The notes beneath the pieces are model-generated. The model had not been told where the DNA came from. It saw only the letters and a list, made by a program, of their open reading frames with translations, and did no database searches. A stretch of 64,000 bases of DNA from Porphyra umbilicalis (lineage: Eukaryota; Rhodophyta; Bangiophyceae; Bangiales; Bangiaceae): NCBI GenBank assembly GCA_002049455.2, contig KV918863.1, positions 164,966 to 228,965 of the forward strand, given 5' to 3'. Positions 1 through 9,142 of this stretch are shown here, one piece after another (positions within the stretch are counted from its first letter, which is position 1; each line of letters begins with the position of its first letter). A program made the translations under genes and the position numbers.

Positions 1-66
1 ACGCGCGTACGGGAGGAACGCTCGAGCACACCAACCGTGCTCCCCCGTTTGAGCCTGAGACGGCCA

Positions 67-1146
67 CTAGAGCGCGCCATCCGCCAAAACTGCACAACTT
101 CCCCGGACTTCGCGAGTGTCGGTGGGCACTGGAACCCTACAGTCTGTGCAGCCAACTTCTTGCGGACGACCCATCCGCTGTCTGCCGGATGCGGCGGCAC
201 CGAACGGGCCCCTTGCATGTGATGCTGCACCGTCTTCAACTGTGACCCGTCTCGATTGTTGAGCCACTCGGCTGGAACGCCATTGGCCGTTGCATCTCTC
301 AGAAAACCGTGCGAGCACGTCAACCTCTCTCCACCGCAGCATGGAGAACGCGGCTGGATCTTTGTAATTGCTGAGAAGAAGTTCTCGCTTGGAGTGTTGA
401 TGAAACTTCTCAAACAGAAACTCGCACAGTGCAGGACTCAGCTGTACGATCGGCAGCGTGCGATACAGCAGCTCAAGTAATCGGTGGACGACAGGTCTGT
501 CCCACTTGCCTGAGTGAGTCGCTAGTGTGCCAATGTCGCTCATGAGGATACGTCCGAGACTCTGCAGTTCAGATAGATTTGGCCTCGAGCGGACTGCCTC
601 CTCTCCATCGGCGTCCCGTGTAGGCCTATAGAACAGCGCGTTGACAAAGCCCCTCAAAAATGACAGCGCCACTAAAGTGCTCAGAATTTCTGGCGCAGCC
701 GTAGCTCTGGAAACGATCCCATCCAAAACAGTAGGCGCGATGTTCAGGAGCACGACATAGTCGGCCATTGAGAGCGTTGTGCCACCCATCTTTTCCGGCT
801 CAAGAGCGGACAGGACGGTGTTGGAGGGCACGTGCGTCGCAGTTGCTCGCATACGCTCCAGGAACAGATCCCTCTGGGCGACTGAAAGGTATGTAAACGT
901 CGAGTCCAGAAGCCGGGGAGCAAGTCCATACAGGAGGAGATGTGATGGGGCTGATATAACGTGCTCGTGAACATCGAACGACCCGGGACCTCGAGCGCCA
1001 GCAAGCAGTTTCACATGATTGCCCTCATTTTTTTATATGCCGTTCGCGTGGAGAGCAACCTTCTTGGCCGCATCGGACGACATCAAGGAGCGGTCGATGG
1101 TTGACTCAATCACTTCTGTACGCTCTTGAATGCGAGCGTACCTCAC
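67..1146 (-). pseudogene. C-terminal half of a tnp2/Plavaka-like transposase, separated from its N-terminal half by a Gypsy insertion
   Basis: This is the downstream part of the minus-strand gene whose first part is 23820-25447. With the Gypsy and one CTCAC copy removed, the codon frame runs straight from one part into the other (GTG AGG TAC GCT gives V-R-Y-A). About 37 codons on, a TAA at 1033-1035 interrupts the frame, and the same frame stays open for another 315 codons to the stop at 67. Two motifs fit the tnp2/Plavaka DDE core: FDVHEHV near 950-970, and a later block with H, then FEKFHQHSKREL near 400-440, resembling the conserved E..H...K region. The last ~90 residues look low quality and may be out of frame or non-coding. 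The TAA may be a nonsense mutation, a base error or an unrecognised intron. Family assignment is from motif memory; pseudogene status from the insertion is firm. Confidence 0.6.
1142..1146. repeat. Target-site duplication CTCAC, left copy (Gypsy)
   Basis: CTCAC directly precedes the left LTR and is repeated at 23820-23824 directly after the right LTR. A 5-bp duplication is normal for Ty3/Gypsy integrases and proves that the two LTRs belong to one insertion. Confidence 0.95.
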
Positions 1147-1796
1147 TGTAGTACCACAATCTAGGGGGTTACCTCGGAAGGAGGGAAGTAACGGCCGTCT
1201 CAGCCGCTCGCGCGACACCCGCTATGGGACTCGAGGTCCGGGAAGTCGGGCCGATCGAAACGCCAAGACATCAAGACACGGTTTACTTGCCGGCGACGAC
1301 GGTGCCTCCCACCGTCGTCGCCCTTCGTCCTAAAAGGGCGGAAACCGTCGCCCGGGCCCAATTTCCCCAAATGGGAATTGACCCGGGCCGTCACCAACCA
1401 ATGCAGATAATTCCCTCCATGCATGTCAAGTCCCCCGAGGCGATCATTACAGACGAGGGGGAGAAACCGTCCCGCGCGCAACGCGCTGCACCCGCCGCGT
1501 GGCGCCCGGTCGGCCGTCGCCTGCCGCGCCCTCTCGGGCGCGCCAGCGCCCGCTCGGGCGCGCCAACCCGGCCTCCCGCGGGGCCCGCGTGCCGGGCGCG
1601 GCGGATCGGGTGCGCTCCCTCAAGTGGCCCGAGCCGGGCAGCGGGGCCGCCCCCTCGCCCCGCCGTCCCGCGTCGCCAACCCGTCGGCCACCACCGCCGC
1701 TGGCGTCGCCACCACGCGTCGGGGACCGACGTCCCCCGCCGTCGCCGACGTCCCCGCGGTGGCCCCCTGGCGCATAGGGGGCCCCGTAGTACTACA
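1147..1796 (-). repeat. Gypsy 3' LTR (left copy)
   Basis: This 650-bp copy starts TGTAGTACCACAAT and ends GTAGTACTACA, so its ends form a short inverted repeat (TGTAGTAC/GTACTACA). It matches 23172-23819 apart from one extra G near 1176, one extra A near 1274 and G instead of A in the run just before the terminal GTAGTACTACA. In element orientation it is the 3' LTR. Confidence 0.95.
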
Positions 1797-1804
1797 TCCC
1801 CTTC
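1797..1804 (-). other. Gypsy polypurine tract
   Basis: On the minus strand GAAGGGGA abuts the first base of the 3' LTR. This is the expected position and composition of the plus-strand primer of an LTR retrotransposon. It is short, so the exact extent is uncertain. Confidence 0.65.
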
Positions 1805-1811
1805 GGCTGAG

Positions 1812-4397
1812 ATGGAGCCGTCCCCGGCGACGCCTCCCGATAGCCCCGTCGGGGCTCCATCCTCCGCGCCCCTGGCGTGCCCGCCCCCGGTGGTCGCCGC
1901 TCCGGGGCCGGCGCCGGCGGCCGTCGCGCCGCCCGCGTCGGGGCCGCCCGGGCGCCGCCCAACCGTCCCCGCCCGCCCGTCGGTGCCGCCGGGTATGCGG
2001 CTCCCGTACGACCCGAACGGCCGGGAGTGGCGGAAGCCGCCCCGCCCAGTGGGCGCCGCCGCCGCGACCAGCGCCGGGGCCGGGTCCGCGGCTTGCCCGG
2101 TGGCCTCCCCCGGCGGGGGTCCCGCGGTCGTGCCGGAGGAGCGACCGCCGTTGTTGGGGCAGTCGGCCCCCGCGTTCCCGCCGCGCCCGGCGCCGCCCGA
2201 CGTCCGAGCGTGGCTTGCCCCGCTGGGGCCGGCCGTGGCCTCGGCCGACTGGCCGCTCATCAGTGACGTCTTCCTCCCGGCTCATCCCCACGACGCCGGT
2301 GAGGCCGCTGCCGTGTGGCGGGCCTTCAAGGAGTTCGCCAAGGTGGCGGGTTACGGCACCCGGCCGGCGGCCGAGCGCGACTTCGCTTCCTTCGTCCGCT
2401 CCGTCGGGGACAGCGCGGCGTGGCTACGCTGCATGTTGCGGTGCAACCCGGGTCGGGTGCTCTTGGTCCCGCATCCCGCGGCCGAGCTCCCGTTCGTCGC
2501 CGGCGAGGAGGAGTACGCCTACGTCGAGGACTGGCACACCCGCCTTCGCCACCGCCCTGCGGTCTCGTTCGGTCATTCCTTGGCGCTCGCCAACTTCGGG
2601 GGCGTGGGCCCCCTGATCGCCTTGGCGTCGGTAAGCCCCGCGACCGCCCCGGCGGACTTGGCGTTGGAGGCCGCGCGCCGCGCGCGCGGCGAGCTCGTAA
2701 GCGCCCGACGGGCGGGGCACGGGGCCATCTTCCTGTCCGTCCGCTCCGGCATCGCCTTGACGCCGGCGCGTGCTCCCTTGCCGCCGGCAATGGCCACGCG
2801 GTGCGCGACGCCGCGGCTGCTGACGTACGAGTACCCGCCCGTCGTGCACCAGGAGCAGTCGCTTCTTCAGGCGTTCCCGTGCCACCCTATCCAGGGCACG
2901 GCCTACGTCATGCTGACGGCCGCCATCGTGTCGGGGTTGCTGCGTGCATACCGCGAGACACACCGCGTCTTCGAGCCGTCGCCGTGCTACTACGACTTGA
3001 CGCGGAAGTTCAAGGTCGACGACCTCGCGCCGGGCGACAGCGGTGCCGCCGACGCCTTGGAGGAGTACGATGCCATCGTGAGGGCGGTGCCCTGGGCGGC
3101 AGTCCATGACCTGCTGCCCTACCACCACGACACCACTCGTCAAGCCCCCAGCACCCTGCTGCCCCACCAAGTGGGTACTGTGGCGGACGGCCGGCGCCAC
3201 TACGTTCGCGTCGTGAACGTCTTGCGGACGCCGCAGACCCCGTTGGGGGTCATGCTCGCGGAGCCGCGGCTCGCGGACGTCGCCCCGCGGGCGTTGCCCG
3301 TGACGACGGAGCCTTGGGCGATACCGGCCGGCTTCACTTCGCCCGACCCGGACGCCGTCCCGCCGTCGACGGAGGAGGCGGCCGCGTCGGCCGCGTACCG
3401 CGCGCGGAAGCGGCGCCACGCCGACATGGCGCGCGGCGGCCCGGCTCCGCCTGTGCCCCACCACCCGGGGCCCCGGGACCCCGAGGGGGAGGAGGAGGAG
3501 GCCAGCGCCGGCGACCCCGGGGGTCCCGACGCCTACTCCCGCGGCTTCTCGTCGTCGACCCGTGTCGGCAACGCCGAGTGGGGCCCGCGCGAGGCGGGCC
3601 GCGAGGACCGAGCCGGCACGGCTCGTGGCGAGCGCTGGGACGCGACGTGGCGCGGCGACCACGCCGACACTGCCGGTGACCGGCCCGGGCGCGGGTGGGC
3701 GTCCGAGTCGGGCGGCGGCGCCGCTGCCCCCCGTCGCGACTGCGACGACCTCTGGGGGGACGGCGGCCACGGCCGCCGTGCCGACGTGCGGGACGACCGC
3801 GTGTGGTCGGCGGCCGGTCCAGGCGACGGCCGCGGCGGTATGGCCGACGGCCGTGACGGGCCCGCGTGGCCCTCCGACGGCGGCCAGGGCCGCGACGGCG
3901 CCGCTAGCGGCGGGGGCTACGGGCGGTCCGAGTACCGCCCCGCCGGCGAAGCCGCGGCGCCCGCCGGTCCGCGCCCCGCGCGTTGGGATGCCGTCCCCGC
4001 CAACGACGGCCCCGCCATGGCGCCGATGGAGCTCGGGGTTGCCGGTCCCGTCGTGACCCCCGTTCCGGGGCAACCGGACGTCGCCTACGATTGGTGGCTA
4101 TCCGCGTCGTGGACGCCCCCTACCCCGGTGACGCCCACGGAGTGGCGGGACTCGCTGACGTCCGGGCAGGTTGTCGCCTTGTTCGGGTACGACCCGTCCA
4201 TCAACTGGTCCGAGGTGGGGCCCTGCGAGATCACCGCCGCGATGGTCGAGTACGCCCGCATCGGGCTCGCCGCCGACGTCCCCCCCTGCCTGGAGCCCCC
4301 GCGGACGCGGGCGAAGCGGTTTCACGCCGCCCTGCGGCGCGTCCTACGCAAGGCGGGTCGCCCCGTTCACGTATTGGAGTTTCGTCGTTGCGACTGA
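1812..4397 (+). CDS. Antisense accessory ORF of the Gypsy element, 861 aa, unknown family
   Basis: The ORF is transcribed opposite to gag-pol and sits between the end of pol and the 3' LTR. The frame is open further upstream into the LTR; I chose the ATG at 1812 because it is the first one inside the element body. The predicted protein has a Pro/Ala-rich start (about residues 1-130), a well-mixed globular-looking region (about 130-500), a Gly/Arg/Asp-rich linker full of RGG-like and GDG-like runs (about 520-730), and a Trp-containing C-terminal region (about 740-861, beginning near YDWWLSASW). I recognise no known domain. With the Copia removed, an AATAAA (15545-15550) lies about 67 nt past the stop, as for a separate transcript. 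Extra ORFs, some antisense, are known from plant Tat/Retand-type Gypsy elements, but I see no similarity I can assert. Confidence 0.7.
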   Translation: MEPSPATPPDSPVGAPSSAPLACPPPVVAAPGPAPAAVAPPASGPPGRRPTVPARPSVPPGMRLPYDPNGREWRKPPRPVGAAAATSAGAGSAACPVASPGGGPAVVPEERPPLLGQSAPAFPPRPAPPDVRAWLAPLGPAVASADWPLISDVFLPAHPHDAGEAAAVWRAFKEFAKVAGYGTRPAAERDFASFVRSVGDSAAWLRCMLRCNPGRVLLVPHPAAELPFVAGEEEYAYVEDWHTRLRHRPAVSFGHSLALANFGGVGPLIALASVSPATAPADLALEAARRARGELVSARRAGHGAIFLSVRSGIALTPARAPLPPAMATRCATPRLLTYEYPPVVHQEQSLLQAFPCHPIQGTAYVMLTAAIVSGLLRAYRETHRVFEPSPCYYDLTRKFKVDDLAPGDSGAADALEEYDAIVRAVPWAAVHDLLPYHHDTTRQAPSTLLPHQVGTVADGRRHYVRVVNVLRTPQTPLGVMLAEPRLADVAPRALPVTTEPWAIPAGFTSPDPDAVPPSTEEAAASAAYRARKRRHADMARGGPAPPVPHHPGPRDPEGEEEEASAGDPGGPDAYSRGFSSSTRVGNAEWGPREAGREDRAGTARGERWDATWRGDHADTAGDRPGRGWASESGGGAAAPRRDCDDLWGDGGHGRRADVRDDRVWSAAGPGDGRGGMADGRDGPAWPSDGGQGRDGAASGGGYGRSEYRPAGEAAAPAGPRPARWDAVPANDGPAMAPMELGVAGPVVTPVPGQPDVAYDWWLSASWTPPTPVTPTEWRDSLTSGQVVALFGYDPSINWSEVGPCEITAAMVEYARIGLAADVPPCLEPPRTRAKRFHAALRRVLRKAGRPVHVLEFRRCD

Positions 4398-4424
4398 GGG
4401 CATCGCCCTGGCCCCGTAGGTGTG

Positions 4425-4429
4425 GCGCT
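4425..4429. repeat. Target-site duplication GCGCT, left copy (Copia)
   Basis: GCGCT immediately precedes the Copia 5' LTR and recurs at 15506-15510 immediately after the end of the 3' LTR. The duplication places the Copia in the short region between the convergent antisense ORF and Gypsy pol. Confidence 0.95.
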
Positions 4430-4801
4430 TGTTGAGCATGGCTCAGCAATTCCATTTGTCTATACTTACCCGGTTGAGCATTGGGACTCAGTTTTGGGTA
4501 TTTACCTATGCACTTGTTGTATGTTTTGTACTTGTGTGTACTTGATTTGTTGGTCTCGTAGTGGGCACTCTCTGCTGGGGTGAGCTCGGGGGGGGGACTT
4601 GTGTGGGGAGGTGCATGCCCCGTTCTGGGAGGTGCGCCGCGGCCCGCGCGCACTGAGAACTGAGGCACGTGGGTGTGCTCCGAGAGCGGGCTGCCCGACG
4701 ACCTGTCCTGGGGCCGCCTGGGGTACATTAGGTGGCTGGACACGGCCCAGGACCTCTGCCATAGTAAAATAACGCACCCACTTGACCACACCGACTTCAC
4801 A
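4430..4801 (+). repeat. Copia 5' LTR
   Basis: The LTR starts TGTTGAGCATGG and ends CCGACTTCACA, giving canonical TG..CA ends. It includes a run of nine G near 4588 that is conserved in the 3' LTR. The final 29 bases after ...AAAATAA are found again at 15477-15505, which shows where the 3' LTR was split. Confidence 0.96.
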
Positions 4802-4815
4802 GGTTATGGGCCCAG
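4802..4815 (+). other. Copia primer-binding site, complementary to the anticodon arm of initiator tRNA-Met
   Basis: GGTTATGGGCCCAG begins at the first base after the 5' LTR. It is the exact reverse complement of CTGGGCCCATAACC, the anticodon stem-loop region of the eukaryotic initiator tRNA-Met as I know it. Priming from an internally cut initiator tRNA is known for Drosophila copia and relatives, rather than priming from the tRNA 3' CCA end. Confidence 0.85.
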
Positions 4816-4957
4816 TGTCGCTGGTGGTCATCGTCGTCTTCCGTGCCGTTGTTGGCGGGACGACCTTGGTTGGGTTGCCGTGTGTTCCGGCGTCGGGCAG
4901 GTGGGTATAGCCTCCCACGTCGTCAGTGCCGCGCCTGCTGGCGTGGTTGTCATCGTC

Positions 4958-7900
4958 ATGTCGGACTACGGCCGCTACGCTGGCCCTCGCTTCGCGCAGC
5001 TGGACGAGGACTACAAGGTCTGGGCTGTGTACTGCCGTGCACAGATGATCAAGGAGAAGGTTTGGGCTGCGGTTGTGACGGACCGCCCCGCGTCTGGGAG
5101 CGGTGCCAAGAGCGACGTTGCAGCTGAGGCGTGGGACCTCATGAACGAGTCGGCCCTGGCGACTATCCAGATGTCGGTCAAGCCGGTTCATCTTTATTCG
5201 GTGACGGCGGTCAGTACGGCCAAGGAGGCGTGGGATGCGCTCAAGGACATCTTTGAGGCGCGGGACAACGCACGCCTGCTGCAGCTCTTGCATGAGCTGA
5301 GCAACCTCAAGAAGGGCAGCGACGAGAACATCATCAAGTACACGTCGCGCGCCAAGCGCATCCGTCAAGAGCTCTCCATGCTGGGAAATCAGGTGGACGA
5401 GAACACGCTTGTCCTGCAGATCCTGTCGGGCCTTCCGGCCGAGTATGACATGATCAAGACCGTTCTGGAGAACATGGACGGGAAGCGCAACCTCGCTGAC
5501 GTGAGCGCCAAGCTGCTCACTGTGGAGCAGCGGGGGAGCCATGGGCGGTCGTCCTCGGCGACCGGCGTCAAGTCGCAAGCGTTTGCGGCAACGGCTTCTA
5601 AGAAGCCGTGGGACAAGCGCGCGGTCGTGTGCTACTACTGCGACAAGAAGGGGCACATGAAGCGCGACTGTCTCAAGAAGAAGGCCGACGACGCCAAGGG
5701 CAACAAGAAGCCAAATGGCGGGCGTCGTGAGGGTGGCGGTAGAGGTAGTGCACCTCCCCGCGCCGCATTGGCCTACGCTGCGTCGGCAGGCCAGGCCGGG
5801 AAGCTCAACGCTTCCGGGAGCACCAGCGGGTCCTCGACCTGGGTGTTGGACTCGGGTGCGACCAACCATATGGCCGCCCAGGACGCGGGCTTCACCGTCA
5901 AGACGACGGGGAGCGGGGCCAAGGTCACTCTAGCTGACGGCCACAAGGTGCCCATCAAGGGGCACGGATACGCGTCCATGGACGTGGGGAAGGGAATCAC
6001 CACGGCTCGCATGGTCCTCGATGAGGCCATGCTTGTGCCGGATCTGACAGACAACCTTCTGTCGGTCCGAGCGGTCGACCGCTGTGGCGGTGCCGTGGTG
6101 TTCGTTGTCGACGCCTGCTATATCCTCAGTGATGGGGAAGCGGTGCTCGCGAGCGGAGTTTTGAGCAACGCGTCTGTCGTCGGCTCGGTCAACGAGTCGG
6201 AGAACTACGTGCTCAAGGTGACTCCGGTCACGGCATCGGCCAGAGCCGCCTCCACGCACATGGACGGCGAGGCAGAGCTGTGGCACCGCCGGTTCAACCA
6301 CTTGGGTTTCGAGAACCTCAAGCGTGTGGTTGGGATGGTCGATGGGATTCCATCGACGGTAGCCGACGCCAAGCGCTTTCCTGGTACGGTATGCGTGCCT
6401 TGTGTCGACGGAAAGATGGCGCGTTCTCCGCATCATCGCTCGACAACGACCACCACCAAGTGCGAGTTGGTTCACACGGACGTTGATGGGCCGTTGACGG
6501 CGTCGCTGGGCGGCTCTGTCTACTTCGTGACTCTGATGGAGGACTCCACTGGGTTCATCACGGCGACGCCCATCAAGTCCAAGGGCATGGTTCCGGATGT
6601 CCTCAAGGCCCGCATCAAGCAGCTAGAGACCCTAACTGGGCTTAAGGTGAAGCGGGTTCGTCACGATGGCGCCAAGGAGTACGTGAGCCGCGACCTCCAA
6701 GCCTGGTATGAAGACAAAGGCATTACGTCTGAGAAGACGGCGCCGTACTCTTCGCAGCAGAACGGGAAGGCAGAGCGCGACAACCGGTACATCATGGAGC
6801 GCGTCCGTGCGGCTCTTCTGGACGCCGGAGCGGAAGAGGAGCTGTGGGCGGAGGCTTTGTCATCCGTCATCCACGTGCTCAACCGATCCCCCAAGGCGGG
6901 TCAAGATATGACCCCGCTGGAAGCCCTCACGGGGAGACGCCCCGACGTGAAGGGATTTCGGGTCTGGGGGAGCCGGGCATGGGCTCTGAAGCCCAAGCAG
7001 CAGCAGCGAAAGCTGGAACCCAGGACCGACGTCGGCCGTTTTGTCGGCTACACTGTTGGTGGCAAGGCCTACCGCATCCTAGAGGATGGCTCAAACAAGG
7101 TCTTTGAGCGCCGAGATGTGCTCATGGAGGAGACGTCAAGCAAAGCCATCAAGATGACCTCTGTCCCTGGCCCTGCTTCCACCCCTTTCCTGACCAGTCA
7201 GACGGATGGTGACAAGGAGGACGGCGCCATGGACATGCCGGAAGCGGAAGCCGCAAGCGGGGACGAGTATGCCTCGCAGCAGTCGTCAGAGAGCGACGTT
7301 GAGCCGGACGAGGCTTCCGGACTCGACGCAGAAGACGGAGATGACAATGACGCCGGCGAGGACGCGGCGGATCATGATGGACACGACGTGCTGTCTGGAT
7401 CCACCACAGAGAGTGGTGATGACGGGGTGCAAGCACTCCGGCGGTCGAAGCGCAAGCCGGCACCCAAGGTTACCTGGTGGGAGCGTAACCCAAAGGCATA
7501 CGCTGCAGAAGGACCCAAGGGCGGAGATCCGTCGGGATGGGACCTGACCAAGGCGCCAGCCAATGCGAAGGAGGCGCGTGCGCGATCGGACTGGCCGCGT
7601 TGGAAGGCGGCTGAGAAAGAAGAGTACCTCGCACACAAGAAGCTTGGTACCTGGTCCAATACCAGGAGCAGCAACAAGCGTAAGGCTGTCAAAACGCGGT
7701 ACGTGTACGACATCAAGCACGATGCTGAGGGCAACATGACTCGGTACAAGGCGCGACTGGTGGCGCAGGGCTTCAACCAAGTGCCGGGGCGCGACTTTGA
7801 TGAGACATGGGCACCAGTGCCGAGCTCGGCCACGACACGCGCGCTCTTCGCGGTGGCGGCGGCCAAGGACTGGGAAGTTCACCACGTGGATGTGAAGACG

Positions 7901-9142
7901 GCCTTCCTCAACGCAAAGATGGACAAGGAGATGTACATCAAGCTTCCGGTCGGAGCCGAGCCGGGGGAGGAAGGTGATGTCCGCCGTCTGAACCTGGCTC
8001 TCTATGGGACCAAACAGGCGGGACGATTGTGGGGCATCAAGCTTAACAAAGAGCTCAATGCCATCGGAGCGGTCCGGTCCAAGGTGGACCCGTGCCTCTA
8101 CACGTGGAGCCACCCTGTGCACGGGCTTGTCTACATCCTCGTCTACGTGGACGATCTCATTGTGGCTGGAAAAAGCCTCGAAGGGGTCCAGATGGTCAAG
8201 GCCTCGGTGTCGGCGTCTTTCGACGTGCGCGACATGGGTGAGGTCAAGGACTTCATTGGCATGAAGGTCATGCGAGATCGGGCTGCCAAGGTGATCACCC
8301 TGAGCAATCCGGGGCATGTCAGTTCCCTGCTTGAGGCTTTCCAGATGGACAAGTCTGCGCCTAACAAGACGCCCATGGTGTCAGGTGCCAAGCTTTGCAA
8401 GACGGGGGAGAATCTACTGCCCGAGGGCAACCGGTACGCCGAGCTTGTTGGCTCGTTGCTGTACCTCTCCACGACGACGAGGCCGGACATTGCGTTTGCC
8501 GTGGGCGTGCTCTCCCGCTACATGTCATGCCCCGAGGAGGACCACATGCGCGCGGCCAAGGGGGTGCTCCGATATCTTCGCGGGGCTACGCGACTAGGGG
8601 TCGTGTACGGCGACGACAAGCCTCTCCAAGGGTACGTTGACGCAGACTGGGCAGGCGATATTGACGCTCGTCGGTCGACGACGGGCTTTGTCTTCACCCT
8701 CAATGGCGGGCCGATATCGTGGACGAGCAAGCGCCAGTCGACCGTGGCGACATCAACGGCCGAGGCCGAGTACGTCGCCGCCGCTATGGCGACCAAGGAG
8801 GCGCTGTGGCTGCGCAAACTTCTGTCGGAGCTGGGCGTCGACGGGGACGCCGTGCCCATGGGGGAGGACAACCAGGCGTGCCTCGCTTTGGTCAACAATC
8901 CCGAAGCCACCGGGCGTACCAAGCACGTAGACGTTGCGTACCACATGGTGCGCGACTACGTCGCGCGTGGGGAGGTTGCCTTCTACTTTCCTCCCAGCGC
9001 CGACATGCCCGCAGATGGCATGACGAAGCCACTGCCGGCCCCGGCGTTCACCACATTCCGGGGCGTCATCGGCGTTGGCTCGGATCTGGGCACTTCGGGG
9101 AGTAGCGGCACGCGGGCCCCACGTCCTGCGCCGCAGTGCTGA
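4958..9142 (+). CDS. Copia Gag-Pol polyprotein, 1,394 aa, intact
   Basis: The polyprotein packages its RNA, copies it to cDNA and integrates it. Domains in order: Gag of the UBN2/retrotran_gag type (about residues 20-190), CCHC zinc knuckle CYYCDKKGHMKRDC (225-238), aspartic protease with WVLDSGATNHM (catalytic D298), GAG-pre-integrase HRRFNHL and integrase core (about 430-640, with HTDVDGP, a later D in RVRHDGAKEY, and E in QQNGKAERDN), reverse transcriptase with KTAFLNA and YVDD at 1063-1066, and RNase H with DADWAGD and STAEAEYVA. Length is typical for Copia. The frame is open into the LTR, but the ATG at 4958 (MSDYGRYAGP) is the first that follows the PBS and leads directly into Gag. No frameshift or stop separates gag from pol, so the Gag:Pol ratio would need processing, splicing or another control. 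Confidence 0.97.
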   Translation: MSDYGRYAGPRFAQLDEDYKVWAVYCRAQMIKEKVWAAVVTDRPASGSGAKSDVAAEAWDLMNESALATIQMSVKPVHLYSVTAVSTAKEAWDALKDIFEARDNARLLQLLHELSNLKKGSDENIIKYTSRAKRIRQELSMLGNQVDENTLVLQILSGLPAEYDMIKTVLENMDGKRNLADVSAKLLTVEQRGSHGRSSSATGVKSQAFAATASKKPWDKRAVVCYYCDKKGHMKRDCLKKKADDAKGNKKPNGGRREGGGRGSAPPRAALAYAASAGQAGKLNASGSTSGSSTWVLDSGATNHMAAQDAGFTVKTTGSGAKVTLADGHKVPIKGHGYASMDVGKGITTARMVLDEAMLVPDLTDNLLSVRAVDRCGGAVVFVVDACYILSDGEAVLASGVLSNASVVGSVNESENYVLKVTPVTASARAASTHMDGEAELWHRRFNHLGFENLKRVVGMVDGIPSTVADAKRFPGTVCVPCVDGKMARSPHHRSTTTTTKCELVHTDVDGPLTASLGGSVYFVTLMEDSTGFITATPIKSKGMVPDVLKARIKQLETLTGLKVKRVRHDGAKEYVSRDLQAWYEDKGITSEKTAPYSSQQNGKAERDNRYIMERVRAALLDAGAEEELWAEALSSVIHVLNRSPKAGQDMTPLEALTGRRPDVKGFRVWGSRAWALKPKQQQRKLEPRTDVGRFVGYTVGGKAYRILEDGSNKVFERRDVLMEETSSKAIKMTSVPGPASTPFLTSQTDGDKEDGAMDMPEAEAASGDEYASQQSSESDVEPDEASGLDAEDGDDNDAGEDAADHDGHDVLSGSTTESGDDGVQALRRSKRKPAPKVTWWERNPKAYAAEGPKGGDPSGWDLTKAPANAKEARARSDWPRWKAAEKEEYLAHKKLGTWSNTRSSNKRKAVKTRYVYDIKHDAEGNMTRYKARLVAQGFNQVPGRDFDETWAPVPSSATTRALFAVAAAKDWEVHHVDVKTAFLNAKMDKEMYIKLPVGAEPGEEGDVRRLNLALYGTKQAGRLWGIKLNKELNAIGAVRSKVDPCLYTWSHPVHGLVYILVYVDDLIVAGKSLEGVQMVKASVSASFDVRDMGEVKDFIGMKVMRDRAAKVITLSNPGHVSSLLEAFQMDKSAPNKTPMVSGAKLCKTGENLLPEGNRYAELVGSLLYLSTTTRPDIAFAVGVLSRYMSCPEEDHMRAAKGVLRYLRGATRLGVVYGDDKPLQGYVDADWAGDIDARRSTTGFVFTLNGGPISWTSKRQSTVATSTAEAEYVAAAMATKEALWLRKLLSELGVDGDAVPMGEDNQACLALVNNPEATGRTKHVDVAYHMVRDYVARGEVAFYFPPSADMPADGMTKPLPAPAFTTFRGVIGVGSDLGTSGSSGTRAPRPAPQC

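Noticed and set aside
1224..1811. LTR-encoded N-terminal extension of the antisense ORF
   Set aside because: The same frame is open in the LTR only because of composition; the right LTR differs by indels in that stretch.
2424..4073. 549-codon minus-strand ORF in the Gypsy 3' region
   Set aside because: It is the complement of the antisense accessory ORF and lacks protein-like character; the plus frame is longer and better mixed.
4673..4957. Earlier ATG for Copia gag-pol inside the 5' LTR
   Set aside because: It lies before the PBS and partly in the LTR, so it would not follow the leader of genomic RNA; Gag begins at 4958.
4502..5869. 455-codon minus-strand ORF over the Copia 5' end
   Set aside because: Antisense shadow of gag; the plus strand holds a complete gag-pol with all catalytic motifs.
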